This document shows, one piece after another, positions 15,561 through 23,379 of a DNA stretch of 28,460 nt. Numbering within the stretch: position 1 is the first letter of the stretch; each line of letters begins with the position of its first letter. Source of the stretch: DATDRM01 sp035291705 (lineage in GTDB: Bacteria; Chloroflexota; Anaerolineae; Anaerolineales; UBA4823); NCBI GenBank assembly GCA_035291705.1, contig DATDRM010000052.1:1-28460 (forward strand), read 5' to 3'. The notes under the pieces were generated by a model. That model had not been told where the DNA came from. It made no database searches and worked only from the letters and a program-made list of their open reading frames with translations. Made by a program: the position numbers and the translations under genes.

Positions 15561-16438
15561 TCGAAGAGGATTTGAAAGGTCAGTACTGCTTTCCAGTTGA
15601 TGTAGCAGAAGCTTACCGGTTGAAGCAGCAATATGGTGAGCAGGCGCGTTATATCGCCGGTGGCACGGATTTGTTGTTGCTCATCGAACGGGAGAACAAT
15701 CACCCGCATTTGTTGATTGACTTGACCAGAATCCCCGCTCTTCATCGACTTGAAGTAAGCAACGGGAGGGTACTGATCGGTAGCGCCGTGACCTATAGCC
15801 GTCTATTGTCATTCGAACCAATCCTCTCGGGGGTATCGTTCCTGGCGAAAGCCATCCGTACTATCGGCGGGGTGCAAATCCGGAATATTGCCACGCTGGC
15901 AGGCAACTTGATCAACGCTTCCCCAGCAGGTGACACACTACCGCCTCTTTATTGCCTGGAAGCCGAAATAGGTATAGATGGACCTTTGGGCCAGCGATGC
16001 TTACCAATCCGTGAATTTGTACTCGGTGTGAGGAAGACCGCCCTCCACCCAAGCGAACTTGTTACCCAGATGAGCTTCGATTTACCTGGTCCGGGCTGGT
16101 ACGGCAGCTTTGAAAAGTTAGGCCTGCGCCGGGCAATGGCAATTGCAGTGGCCAGCGTCTCCTTGCTGCTCAAAGTTGAGGAGAGGAAAATTACCCAGGC
16201 TCGTATCGCTCTGGGAGCAGTCGCACCGACGGTCATCCGGGTGCCAGAGGCTGAATCCTGTCTCTCCATGCAATCACTGGACGATCAGACGATTGAAGAG
16301 GCCGCCCATCTGTCTACCGCGACCTGCACCCCAATTGATGACGTTCGCGCTTCTTCCCGCTACCGTAGAGAAGCTGTGCATGGGCTGGTGCGACGTGGGC
16401 TACGCGTTCTGCGAAACCAGATAAACGCACAGGAGTAA
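15557..16438 (+). CDS. Molybdenum hydroxylase FAD-binding subunit (NdhF-like)
   Basis: A 293-residue medium subunit of the xanthine dehydrogenase/CO dehydrogenase family. The FAD pyrophosphate-binding loops are visible as AGGTDLL at 34-40 and as IGGVQIRNIATLAGNL plus NASPAGDTLPPL at 103-131. The C-terminal CO_deh_flav_C domain follows from about 170. It passes electrons from the 2Fe-2S centres to FAD and on to NAD(P)+ or another acceptor. No Fe-S loop of the 4-hydroxybenzoyl-CoA-reductase type is seen. GTG at 15557 overlaps the end of the kinase gene, and the small Fe-S subunit gene starts three bases after the stop. Confidence 0.93.
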   Translation: MIEEDLKGQYCFPVDVAEAYRLKQQYGEQARYIAGGTDLLLLIERENNHPHLLIDLTRIPALHRLEVSNGRVLIGSAVTYSRLLSFEPILSGVSFLAKAIRTIGGVQIRNIATLAGNLINASPAGDTLPPLYCLEAEIGIDGPLGQRCLPIREFVLGVRKTALHPSELVTQMSFDLPGPGWYGSFEKLGLRRAMAIAVASVSLLLKVEERKITQARIALGAVAPTVIRVPEAESCLSMQSLDDQTIEEAAHLSTATCTPIDDVRASSRYRREAVHGLVRRGLRVLRNQINAQE

Positions 16439-16441
16439 GTC

Positions 16442-16915
16442 ATGGCAACCCTGGAAATGACGATCAATGGAAAGGCTGTCGTCTTGGAATTGGACGGGAT
16501 GCGACCCCTGGTAGATGTCTTGCGCGATGACCTGGGTTTGACTGGGACCAAGATCGGATGCCGTGAAGGGGAGTGTGGTGCTTGTACTGTGTTGCTGGAT
16601 GGCCAGGCTGTAAATTCCTGCCTGCTACCGGCCATGAAGGCACATGGCCGATCTGTCATAACTATTGAAGGGATAGGGACAGTCGAATCGCCTCACCCTG
16701 TGCAAACCGCCCTTGCAGAAGCTGGGGGGGTGCAGTGCGGTTATTGTACGCCAGGTTTTGTCCTGTCCGCGGTGGCGCTTCTGGAGAGTAACCGGCAGCC
16801 TTCAGTAGATGAGGTCTGTGAGGCGCTTGAAGGGAATCTCTGCCGGTGCACTGGTTACAAACGGATTGTGCAAGGCGTTTTAGATGCCGCCAACCAAATG
16901 GATGCATTCGAATAG
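16442..16915 (+). CDS. Molybdenum hydroxylase 2Fe-2S subunit (NdhS-like)
   Basis: A 157-residue small subunit with both 2Fe-2S clusters intact. The plant-type ferredoxin cluster uses C40, C45, C48 (GCREGECGAC) and C60. The second, helical-domain cluster uses C99, C102 (CGYC) and C134, C136 (CRC). The length is typical of this family. The subunit carries electrons from the molybdenum site to FAD. It starts directly after the FAD subunit, which completes an L-L-M-kinase-F-S gene order. No maturation factor of the XdhC type is encoded in the window. Confidence 0.95.
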   Translation: MATLEMTINGKAVVLELDGMRPLVDVLRDDLGLTGTKIGCREGECGACTVLLDGQAVNSCLLPAMKAHGRSVITIEGIGTVESPHPVQTALAEAGGVQCGYCTPGFVLSAVALLESNRQPSVDEVCEALEGNLCRCTGYKRIVQGVLDAANQMDAFE

Positions 16916-16947
16916 TTGGAATCAAAAAGTTGAGAGCAAAAGCTTAT

Positions 16948-18180
16948 ATGTTATCGGATGATAAGCTTCCCTGGCTTGTAGATAGGATCAGGCAGATCGT
17001 CGAGCAAGCGAGTGCACCTGCGTGGGGTGATCTTTGGGACAAGACTGCGCCAGGCACGCAAAACATCAGCATGTTTGCTTATCCCAATCCGCTTGCCGGT
17101 ATTGGGCTGGCGCCCTTCGTGTTTTCTCCGGATGCCAATTTTTATGCTCGCCTTTTCGGTTATAGCTTGAAGGAGGTGTTTACTGACGCTACGACTTATA
17201 TATGCTTCACTCTGGAGCAGATGGTCTGGAACTATGAAAATCTGCACCACGATGGCAGCGCCAGCAAGACTATCCTGATCAACCAGCTAGGATTTTTTGC
17301 ACCCAGCCTGTTCGGTATGATGCCAACTTATGCTGATGATGCCGTTCCATGGATCAAAGGGCCGGTCATCAGCGATAAGGCCAGTTTTGCCCGGCTAAAA
17401 CAGCCTGATTTTTATACGTCTGGTCTTTCTCCACTGGTTCATAAGATGTATGCAGAGGCCAGCGATCTGTTACCCAAAGATTTCCAGGTGGAATTCACCA
17501 CCTGGTTGACTGGACCTTTTTCTTTGCTGTTCCATTTGCGGAGTCCAGTCGACCTGGCTATGGATCTCATGGATGATCCACCTTTCGTCCACGATATGAT
17601 GGCATTTGCTACGCATTGCATGAAGGAATGGTGGAAAGAAAGAGCTCGCTTCCTCGGGCGAGTAGGGATCGAACCGCTTATCATGGGAGACGACGAAGTC
17701 GGTGTGCCGATGATCTCGCCGGCTCAATATGAGCAGTTTGTGTTGCCATACGAATCTGAGCTCTCAGAAGCTTTCGGGGGGATTGATTACTGGCATAGCT
17801 GTTCCAATGTTACCAAGCTGCTTCCACTCATTGCCCGAATCCCCAAACTCCGTATGATGGACATAGGTCCGTGGACTGCCCTGGAACCGGCTGTTCGATT
17901 GTTCGGCAAGCGGCCTGGCTCTAGCATCATGAAACGGCTACATCCGGTGTCTGAAGTCCTCATGGCTAGCGAGGAGCAGATGCGCTCCCGCCTTTTGGAG
18001 ATCAAAGCGACCTGTTACGATATCCCATATATGCTCTTTTTTGACGGATTGAATGTATTGGATACGGTTGAAGAAAGCGTACAGCAGGTGTTGTTGCTTG
18101 ACCGCGTTTGCCACGAGATTTTTCACTGTGACGTGTCCCGGCCAGATGTCGCGCCGGAGCCGTCGCCGCTTAAACAGTAA
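16948..18180 (+). CDS. Uroporphyrinogen-decarboxylase-family protein 1 (MtaA/CmuA-like)
   Basis: A 410-residue protein of the URO-D/methylcobamide:CoM methyltransferase superfamily, the most divergent of three in this operon. The superfamily pattern is visible in MGDDEVGVPMISPAQYEQFVLPYE (246-269). An H-x-C pair follows at H283 and C285 (WHSCSN), which in MtaA-type enzymes helps bind zinc. The arginine motif of true HemE is absent, so porphyrin decarboxylation is unlikely. Possible roles are methyl transfer from a methylated substrate to a corrinoid protein, or an unrelated lyase reaction. ATG at 16948 is chosen; TTG at 16930 is also in frame. The open frame further upstream overlaps the Fe-S subunit gene and is not expected to be used. 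Confidence 0.82.
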   Translation: MLSDDKLPWLVDRIRQIVEQASAPAWGDLWDKTAPGTQNISMFAYPNPLAGIGLAPFVFSPDANFYARLFGYSLKEVFTDATTYICFTLEQMVWNYENLHHDGSASKTILINQLGFFAPSLFGMMPTYADDAVPWIKGPVISDKASFARLKQPDFYTSGLSPLVHKMYAEASDLLPKDFQVEFTTWLTGPFSLLFHLRSPVDLAMDLMDDPPFVHDMMAFATHCMKEWWKERARFLGRVGIEPLIMGDDEVGVPMISPAQYEQFVLPYESELSEAFGGIDYWHSCSNVTKLLPLIARIPKLRMMDIGPWTALEPAVRLFGKRPGSSIMKRLHPVSEVLMASEEQMRSRLLEIKATCYDIPYMLFFDGLNVLDTVEESVQQVLLLDRVCHEIFHCDVSRPDVAPEPSPLKQ

Positions 18181-18220
18181 TCCCTGCGCCTGTCCTCTGA
18201 ATAAGAAACGGAGCAAAAAC

Positions 18221-19375
18221 ATGAATTCTCGCGAACGTTTGCTCACTTCTCTTCAACATCGCGAACCCGATCGCGTCCCAATTGACCTGGGGGGGACAGA
18301 TGTCACCTCTATCTGCCGGGGTGCTTATTTAGACCTGATGATGTACCTGGGCCGTGATCCGGGTCAAGTCGAGATGGTGAACTTGGTTGAACAATTACCG
18401 AAACTGACGGACTCTTTCCTGGATGAGGTGATCCACTGCGATACCCGCCAGGTACGCGAGCGGGGTGGATCGATCTGGGAACTTAGGATTGAAGACGACG
18501 GCCAATATCTCAACTATATCAGTGAGTGGCAGATAGGATTACGGATGCCTAAGCAAGACGGACATTATTTTGACCTGGTCAGTTTTCCGCTCAAAGAACC
18601 CACACAAGAGGCATTAGAAATTTTCCCCTGGCCCGATCCAAGCGATCCTGCTCGCTGGGAAAACCTAGATAGAGAGGCGCGCTGGTTATACGAGAACACT
18701 CCCTACGGTCTGGTAGTTGGCTGTGTGTTCGGAGGAGGCATATTCGAGTTTCCGCAGTACCTGCGTGGTATGCAGGCCTTCTTGATGGACCTGATAGCTG
18801 AACCAGCGTTCGCAGACGAATTGATGGAACGCATTACAGATATCATGTGCGAGGCGTATGCTCATATGCTCGATAAAGTCGGTCCCTATGTGCAGGTGGT
18901 CTCGGTATGTGACGACCTGGCGACTCAGTTAGGGCCAATGATCTCTCCGCAGATTTACCGAAAGCTGATCAAGCCTCGCCAAAAGCGTTTGATTGAGACG
19001 ATCAAGGCGCGAACCGAGGCGCACATCCTATATCATGGTTGTGGTTCAACTCGTGAATTTTTACCGGACTTTATCGAGATTGGTGTCGATATTTTCAATC
19101 CAGTACAGGTAAATGCCAAAGGGCTTGGGGATACTGCCGAGTTGAAGCAGACATTTGGCAAGGACCTTACCTTCTGGGGGGGCGTCTGTGACACGCAACA
19201 CACGCTGCCATTCGGCACACCAGAGCAGGTGCGTGAGGAAACTCGCCGGCGGCTTGATGACATGATGCCTGAGGGAGGGTTTGTCGCCGCGCCGATCCAT
19301 AATATCCAAGATGGTGTACCGCCAGAAAATATTATGGCGATGTATGAAACCATCCATGAATATGGTGTTTACTAA
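18221..19375 (+). CDS. Uroporphyrinogen-decarboxylase-family protein 2 (MtaA/CmuA-like)
   Basis: A 384-residue member of the same superfamily. It begins MNSRERLLTSLQHREPDRVPID, the standard start of MtaA/CmuA-like proteins, which fixes ATG at 18221. Further motifs are CDDLATQLGPMISPQIYRKL (230-249), the H-x-C pair H272/C274 (YHGCGS) and GGVCDTQHTLPFGT, with C323 as a possible third metal ligand. The C-terminus keeps the APIHNIQDGVPPENI segment. It lacks HemE's substrate-binding arginines. In related systems such proteins move methyl groups between a substrate, cobalamin and a thiol. The substrate is unknown, and no corrinoid-binding protein is encoded within the window. Confidence 0.86.
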   Translation: MNSRERLLTSLQHREPDRVPIDLGGTDVTSICRGAYLDLMMYLGRDPGQVEMVNLVEQLPKLTDSFLDEVIHCDTRQVRERGGSIWELRIEDDGQYLNYISEWQIGLRMPKQDGHYFDLVSFPLKEPTQEALEIFPWPDPSDPARWENLDREARWLYENTPYGLVVGCVFGGGIFEFPQYLRGMQAFLMDLIAEPAFADELMERITDIMCEAYAHMLDKVGPYVQVVSVCDDLATQLGPMISPQIYRKLIKPRQKRLIETIKARTEAHILYHGCGSTREFLPDFIEIGVDIFNPVQVNAKGLGDTAELKQTFGKDLTFWGGVCDTQHTLPFGTPEQVREETRRRLDDMMPEGGFVAAPIHNIQDGVPPENIMAMYETIHEYGVY

Positions 19376-19410
19376 AAAGATATATTTATGCTACGCCCTA
19401 AGGAAAAGGA

Positions 19411-19416
19411 AGGAGG
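19411..19416 (+). promoter_or_regulatory. Strong ribosome binding site before M29-like gene
   Basis: AGGAGG ends four bases before ATG at 19421. It lies inside the frame that begins at the upstream ATG at 19388, so it selects the later start. Confidence 0.7.
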
Positions 19417-19420
19417 ACCT

Positions 19421-20491
19421 ATGACCGACGCACGGTGGAACCAACTGGCGGAAATCCTGATCAACTACTCGACCACCACGAAATCCGGTGACAAGGTGTT
19501 TATCACCATGATGGAAACCGAGACATGGCCGCTGGCACGTGCCGTGTACACCCAGGCAGTCAAAGTGGGTGCCTACCCCTATATTGAATACCAATCTGCC
19601 TATTTAGAACGAGACCTAATGTTATACGGAAATCAGGCACAGCTCGATTGGGTGACAGATATGCAGGCATATGGGATGGAATGGGCCGATGTTTATGTTG
19701 GCCTGCGTGGGGCGCGTAACCCCCATGAATTTAACACCATAACGCCGGAGAAACTTTCTGCGCATAAGAGGGCAATGGGGAAGATATCAACGATGAGAAA
19801 TGACCTGACTCGCTGGGTCTTGGTGCGTGTGCCTAATGAATCGCTGGCCCAACAAGCTGAGATGAGTCTGGATGAAATGATGGAATTCTTTTTTAACGCT
19901 ACCTTAAAGGACTGGAAAGTTGAGTCAGAGTCTTACCACTCACTCCAAAAAGTTTTTCAGGCGGCGGAAACCGTGCGGATCATCGGCCGGGAAACAGACC
20001 TGAGCTTCTCGACCAGAGGCCGGATCTACGAGATCGCTGATGGCCATCTCAATATGCCAGATGGCGAAATCTTCACTGCTCCGGTGGATGACAGCGCTGA
20101 GGGGCAGATCTATTTTGAGTTTCCAGGAGTATACTTCGGCCAGCGTGTCCAAGACATCCGGCTTGAATTTTCGCAAGGGCGAGTCGTCAAAGCGACCAGT
20201 GAAAGTAATCAACAACTGCTGGATGCGCTATTGAAAATGGACGCTGGCGCGCAGCGGATTGGGGAATTCGGCGTTGGCACAAACTTTGGGATCCAACGCT
20301 TCTGCTATGACATCCTTTATGATGAAAAGATCGGTGGTACGATCCACATTGCGTTGGGTAGAGCCTATGCCGAGTGCGGCGGCATCAACCAGTCAGCCTT
20401 GCATTGGGATATCATCAAAGATTTACGCCAGGAGGGGGAGGTCTACCTGGACGGGCGCAAAGTGTTTGAGAATGGAAGATTCCTGGTTTGA
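19421..20491 (+). CDS. M29-family aminopeptidase-like metallohydrolase
   Basis: A 356-residue protein of the thermophilic aminopeptidase (AmpS/AmpT, M29) fold. The six co-catalytic metal ligands known from AmpT have counterparts. E216 is in GEIFTAP, E282 in RIGEFG, E302 in YDEKIGG, H309 in TIHIALG, and H328 and D330 in ALHWDII. The spacing E302 to H309 is two residues longer than in AmpT. The last domain keeps VYLDGRKVFENGRF. Classical members remove N-terminal amino acids. The fold also includes the ring-cleaving 2,5-dihydroxypyridine dioxygenase NicX, so a non-peptidase role is possible. In this operon, between URO-D-family genes and downstream of an NdhFSLM-like hydroxylase, hydrolysis of an amide or ring-derived product is as likely as peptide cleavage. 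Confidence 0.82.
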   Translation: MTDARWNQLAEILINYSTTTKSGDKVFITMMETETWPLARAVYTQAVKVGAYPYIEYQSAYLERDLMLYGNQAQLDWVTDMQAYGMEWADVYVGLRGARNPHEFNTITPEKLSAHKRAMGKISTMRNDLTRWVLVRVPNESLAQQAEMSLDEMMEFFFNATLKDWKVESESYHSLQKVFQAAETVRIIGRETDLSFSTRGRIYEIADGHLNMPDGEIFTAPVDDSAEGQIYFEFPGVYFGQRVQDIRLEFSQGRVVKATSESNQQLLDALLKMDAGAQRIGEFGVGTNFGIQRFCYDILYDEKIGGTIHIALGRAYAECGGINQSALHWDIIKDLRQEGEVYLDGRKVFENGRFLV

Positions 20492-21665
20492 TGGAGTTAG
20501 GCGCAACCGGCTTACTTTGACTTCTCGTGAGCGGGTCCTGCGGACTTTGAACCACCAGGAGCCAGACCGCGTTCCCTTTAACCTCAACCTCACGGCGGAT
20601 ATCTACCACCGCTTGCGAAAAACCCTGGGGTTACACGCGGAACAAGATAAAGGGATGGATCTTGGAACTGCCGTTTCTTCCAGCCTGGACCTGGTGGAAG
20701 CAATGCAGGTGGATATTTGTTATATCAAGCTAAGTGCCCCCACAAACAGAAATACCCCCCAGAGTGAGAATGGGTTGATATTCGATGAGTGGGGGGTTGG
20801 CTATCAGAAAGTGATGCGACCAGGTGGCTTTTACTTTGAGATGGTCAGCCACCCACTGGCGGATGCGACCCTGAAGGATATTCAGGATTATCCCTGGCCC
20901 GACCCTTATGACCCAGGCCGCACGGATGGTCTAAGGGAGCAAGTGGAGTTCATCCGGAGGGAGACCGACAAAGCCATCATGGCGAAGTTCACCAACCCGA
21001 TTTGGGAACAGGCATGGTATCTGCGCGGGTTGGAGCAGTGGATGATCGATCTTGTCGTAAATCCAGAGATTGCGAACGCCATCCTGGACAAAGTGTGCCA
21101 GGTTGCGATTGGACTGGCCGAGGTTGGCCTTGATACGGTCGGTGAACAGGTTGACATCTTACGCCTGAGCGGTGACGATTTAGGCACGCAGACAAGACCG
21201 ATGATTTCACCACAAATGTATGCAAAGTTTATCAAACCACGCTTCGAGCAGCTGTGGAGTAATGCTAAAAGAAAGCTTCATCGAAAGAATCCTGCTGGAA
21301 AATTGATGTTGCATTCCTGTGGAAACGTGCGACAATTCATCCCCTCCTGGATCGAAATGGGACTGGATGTGTTAGATCCAATCCAGCCGCGTGCTGTGGG
21401 TATGGAGCCAGAAAGTTTGAAGCGCGATTTTGGCAAGCAACTGGTATTTCACGGTGGAATTGATATTCAACACACCCTCCCATTCGGCACCCCTGAAGAA
21501 GTGAGAGCGGAGGTCCTGCGTTACATTCAGATTCTTGGACCAGGCGGTGGTTACATCGTGGCCCCAGCCCACAATGTCCAGAACGATGTCCCGCCGGCTA
21601 ACCTGGTTGCAATGCGTGATGCAGTTATAAATGAGGGAGTTTATCCGATTAAACAATCTGATTGA
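20472..21665 (+). CDS. Uroporphyrinogen-decarboxylase-family protein 3 (MtaA/CmuA-like)
   Basis: A protein of up to 397 residues, related to URO-D-family protein 2. It has TSRERVLRTLNHQEPDRVPF near the start, SGDDLGTQTRPMISPQMY (233-250), the H-x-C pair H281/C283 (LHSCGN), GGIDIQHTLPFGT and APAHNVQNDVPPANL. Unlike protein 2 it has no Cys after the H-x-C pair, so a three-ligand zinc site of the MtaA type cannot form from downstream Cys. The start is uncertain. ATG at 20472 overlaps the preceding gene by 20 bases. TTG at 20517 would place the start exactly where homologs begin, but neither has a clear ribosome binding site. This is the last gene of the long rightward run, and no terminator is evident after it. 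Confidence 0.84.
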   Translation: MEDSWFDGVRRNRLTLTSRERVLRTLNHQEPDRVPFNLNLTADIYHRLRKTLGLHAEQDKGMDLGTAVSSSLDLVEAMQVDICYIKLSAPTNRNTPQSENGLIFDEWGVGYQKVMRPGGFYFEMVSHPLADATLKDIQDYPWPDPYDPGRTDGLREQVEFIRRETDKAIMAKFTNPIWEQAWYLRGLEQWMIDLVVNPEIANAILDKVCQVAIGLAEVGLDTVGEQVDILRLSGDDLGTQTRPMISPQMYAKFIKPRFEQLWSNAKRKLHRKNPAGKLMLHSCGNVRQFIPSWIEMGLDVLDPIQPRAVGMEPESLKRDFGKQLVFHGGIDIQHTLPFGTPEEVRAEVLRYIQILGPGGGYIVAPAHNVQNDVPPANLVAMRDAVINEGVYPIKQSD

Positions 21666-21725
21666 TCAGAAAGGCATCGACAATCAGCAGACAATTTACC
21701 CGAGAAGAGTTAAATACAAAACAAC

Positions 21726-22055
21726 ATGGACAACCAGTACATCATCGCTTTCATCACCACGCCGACGAAGGAGGTCGGAGAGAAGATCGCCAACGCCTTG
21801 TTAGATAAGAAACTGGCGGCATGCGTCAACCTGATCTCCCCCATCCGCTCCCTTTACATCTGGAACGGGAGCACAAATACGGACGAAGAGACGCTCCTGG
21901 TCGTCAAGACCAGGGCAGATCTTTTTACCGACCAGTTGATTCCGGCCGTTAAAGCGGTGCACCCTTATGAAGTGCCAGAGATCATCGCCCTGCCCATCGT
22001 GATGGGATCGTCTGATTATCTGCAATGGATCGAGGCAGTGACAAGTGGCTCGTAG
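21726..22055 (+). CDS. cutA: Divalent-cation tolerance protein CutA
   Basis: A 109-residue protein of normal CutA1 length and fold. It has the N-terminal strand FITTPTKEVGEKIANALL, AACVNLISPIRSLYIWNG (31-48) and the hallmark KAVHPYEVPEIIALP (76-90). CutA1 forms very stable trimers resembling PII proteins; a role in copper tolerance has been proposed but the function is unsettled. A GAGAAGAG-like site lies upstream. It follows the catabolic operon by 60 bases on the same strand, and its content does not suggest a link to that pathway. The stop codon lies inside an inverted repeat shared with the convergent exporter operon. Confidence 0.95.
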   Translation: MDNQYIIAFITTPTKEVGEKIANALLDKKLAACVNLISPIRSLYIWNGSTNTDEETLLVVKTRADLFTDQLIPAVKAVHPYEVPEIIALPIVMGSSDYLQWIEAVTSGS

Positions 22056-22162
22056 TGAGTAGTCGGTAACCTGTATTCAGTTATTCTGCTTCCTGATAGC
22101 TGCCTACGATCTACTTTCGACTGTTCACTAACTTCCGTTCACTGGCAACTGACTACTCGTAC
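22052..22162. repeat. Imperfect inverted repeat spanning the convergent stop codons
   Basis: The left arm (22052-22071, GTAGTGAGTAGTCGGTAACC) and the right arm (22144-22162, read on the minus strand as GTACGAGTAGTCAGTTGCC) match at about 15 of 19 positions, with a core of GAGTAGTC. Each arm contains the TAG stop of one of the two convergent genes, cutA and the MacB-type permease. The 72 bases between the arms hold no gene. A long stem could act as a bidirectional terminator, though no T-tract is present. Confidence 0.45.
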
Positions 22163-23379
22163 CTCAATGCTTCCACAGGCTCGAGGCTGGCGGCGCGGTT
22201 GGCAGGGTAAAGCCCGAAGAACAGGCCTACCGCGGTGGAGAAGAGGGTCGCCAGCAAGACGGTGTCCAAACCAATGGCTGGGTTAATGGCGGCGTCATTG
22301 GCGGCTGCGATTCGCCCAACGACGACCGAGATCAGCCAACCCAGGAGGATGCCGATTAATCCACCGACCAAACTAAGCACGGAGGATTCCGTCAAAAACT
22401 GCACCAGGATGTCGATCTTGCGCGCCCCCAAAGCCTTGCGCAGGCCGATCTCACGCGTGCGCTCGGTTACCGAAACAAGCATGATGTTCATGATCCCGAT
22501 CCCACCCACCAAGAGAGAAATGGCAGCGATGCCGCCCAGGAAGATAGTCAATACGCCGGTGATGGTGCGGGCGGTGTCCAGGAAATCCTGCTGGGTGAGG
22601 ACGGTAAAATCGTCAGCGCCGATCTCGGTTTGATGGCGAGAACGGAGGATCTGGGCGATCTCCTCACTAGCCTGGGGCACGGCCTGGGCGCTGACTGCCT
22701 GGACCAACAGCATGTCAACGCGGTCGCGGGTTGAACGGCGGATCAGGCGCGTTTGAGCTGTAGTGAGAGGGATCAGGACCTGGTCATCCTGGTTAGCGAA
22801 GGCTGACCCTCCTTTTTCTTCCAGAATGCCAAGCACCCGGAAAGGCTGGCCTTCGATGCGCACGGTCTCCCCGACCAAGCCAGCCTTGCGTCCAAACAAT
22901 TTTTCGGCTACCTGGGTGCCCAGCAACACGACAGAAGCCCGGCCAAGGCTATGTTCTTCGTTGATAAATTCGCCCTCGGTGACGGCGACATTCCGCACCG
23001 GGCCATATTGCGGTGTGACACCCGAGACGCTGGTCAGAGTGCTTTCACCCCCATAGGAAACTTTACCATCCCCCTGCAAGACGGGGGCAACCTCCGCCAC
23101 AGAAGGGGCTAAAAAAGGATCGGCCATGGCCTCGGCGTCGCCAAGGGTGATCGGCTTGGGATTGCGTACCTCCTCAGAGCCACCCCGGAAGACGAAGAGC
23201 AGGTTAGTGCCTATGCCCTGGATAGAACCGGTGATCGTATTTTCTGCTCCCCGCCCGATCGAGATCATTGCGATCACCGCCGCCACTCCGATCACAATCC
23301 CTAAAATGGTCAGTCCCGAGCGTAATTTATTGGCTGACAGGCTCTCTAGAGCTTCGAGGAAAGACGTCCACAGGTTCAC
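22153..23379 (-). CDS. MacB-type ABC exporter permease (FtsX domain)
   Basis: A 408-residue permease. One N-terminal helix (about 18-42, with KLRSGLTILGIVIGVAAVIAMISIG) is followed by the extracytoplasmic MacB_PCD domain. Three C-terminal FtsX-type helices follow, preceded by the coupling segment SVTERTREIGLRKALGARKIDIL. The chain ends PANRAASLEPVEALRYE, the usual MacB ending. It works with the ATPase and the adaptor encoded just upstream. GTG at 23379 overlaps the ATPase stop by four bases (GTGA). Unlike E. coli MacB, the ATPase is a separate polypeptide. The substrate (peptide, antibiotic or lipoprotein signal) is unknown. Confidence 0.93.
   Translation of the reverse strand: MNLWTSFLEALESLSANKLRSGLTILGIVIGVAAVIAMISIGRGAENTITGSIQGIGTNLLFVFRGGSEEVRNPKPITLGDAEAMADPFLAPSVAEVAPVLQGDGKVSYGGESTLTSVSGVTPQYGPVRNVAVTEGEFINEEHSLGRASVVLLGTQVAEKLFGRKAGLVGETVRIEGQPFRVLGILEEKGGSAFANQDDQVLIPLTTAQTRLIRRSTRDRVDMLLVQAVSAQAVPQASEEIAQILRSRHQTEIGADDFTVLTQQDFLDTARTITGVLTIFLGGIAAISLLVGGIGIMNIMLVSVTERTREIGLRKALGARKIDILVQFLTESSVLSLVGGLIGILLGWLISVVVGRIAAANDAAINPAIGLDTVLLATLFSTAVGLFFGLYPANRAASLEPVEALRYE

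Noticed and set aside
18053..18220. Longer N-terminus for URO-D-family protein 2
   Set aside because: It overlaps the previous gene and its sequence is Cys/Arg-rich and unlike the family. MNSRERLL at 18221 is the standard start.
16948..21665. URO-D-family proteins as HemE of haem synthesis
   Set aside because: The N-terminal arginine motif of HemE is missing, three divergent copies occur, and the context is catabolic with no other haem genes.
21657..21670. Palindrome TCTGATTGATCAGA at the end of the operon as a terminator
   Set aside because: The arms are only 6 bases with a 2-base centre, and no T-tract follows, so it cannot form a stable terminator hairpin.
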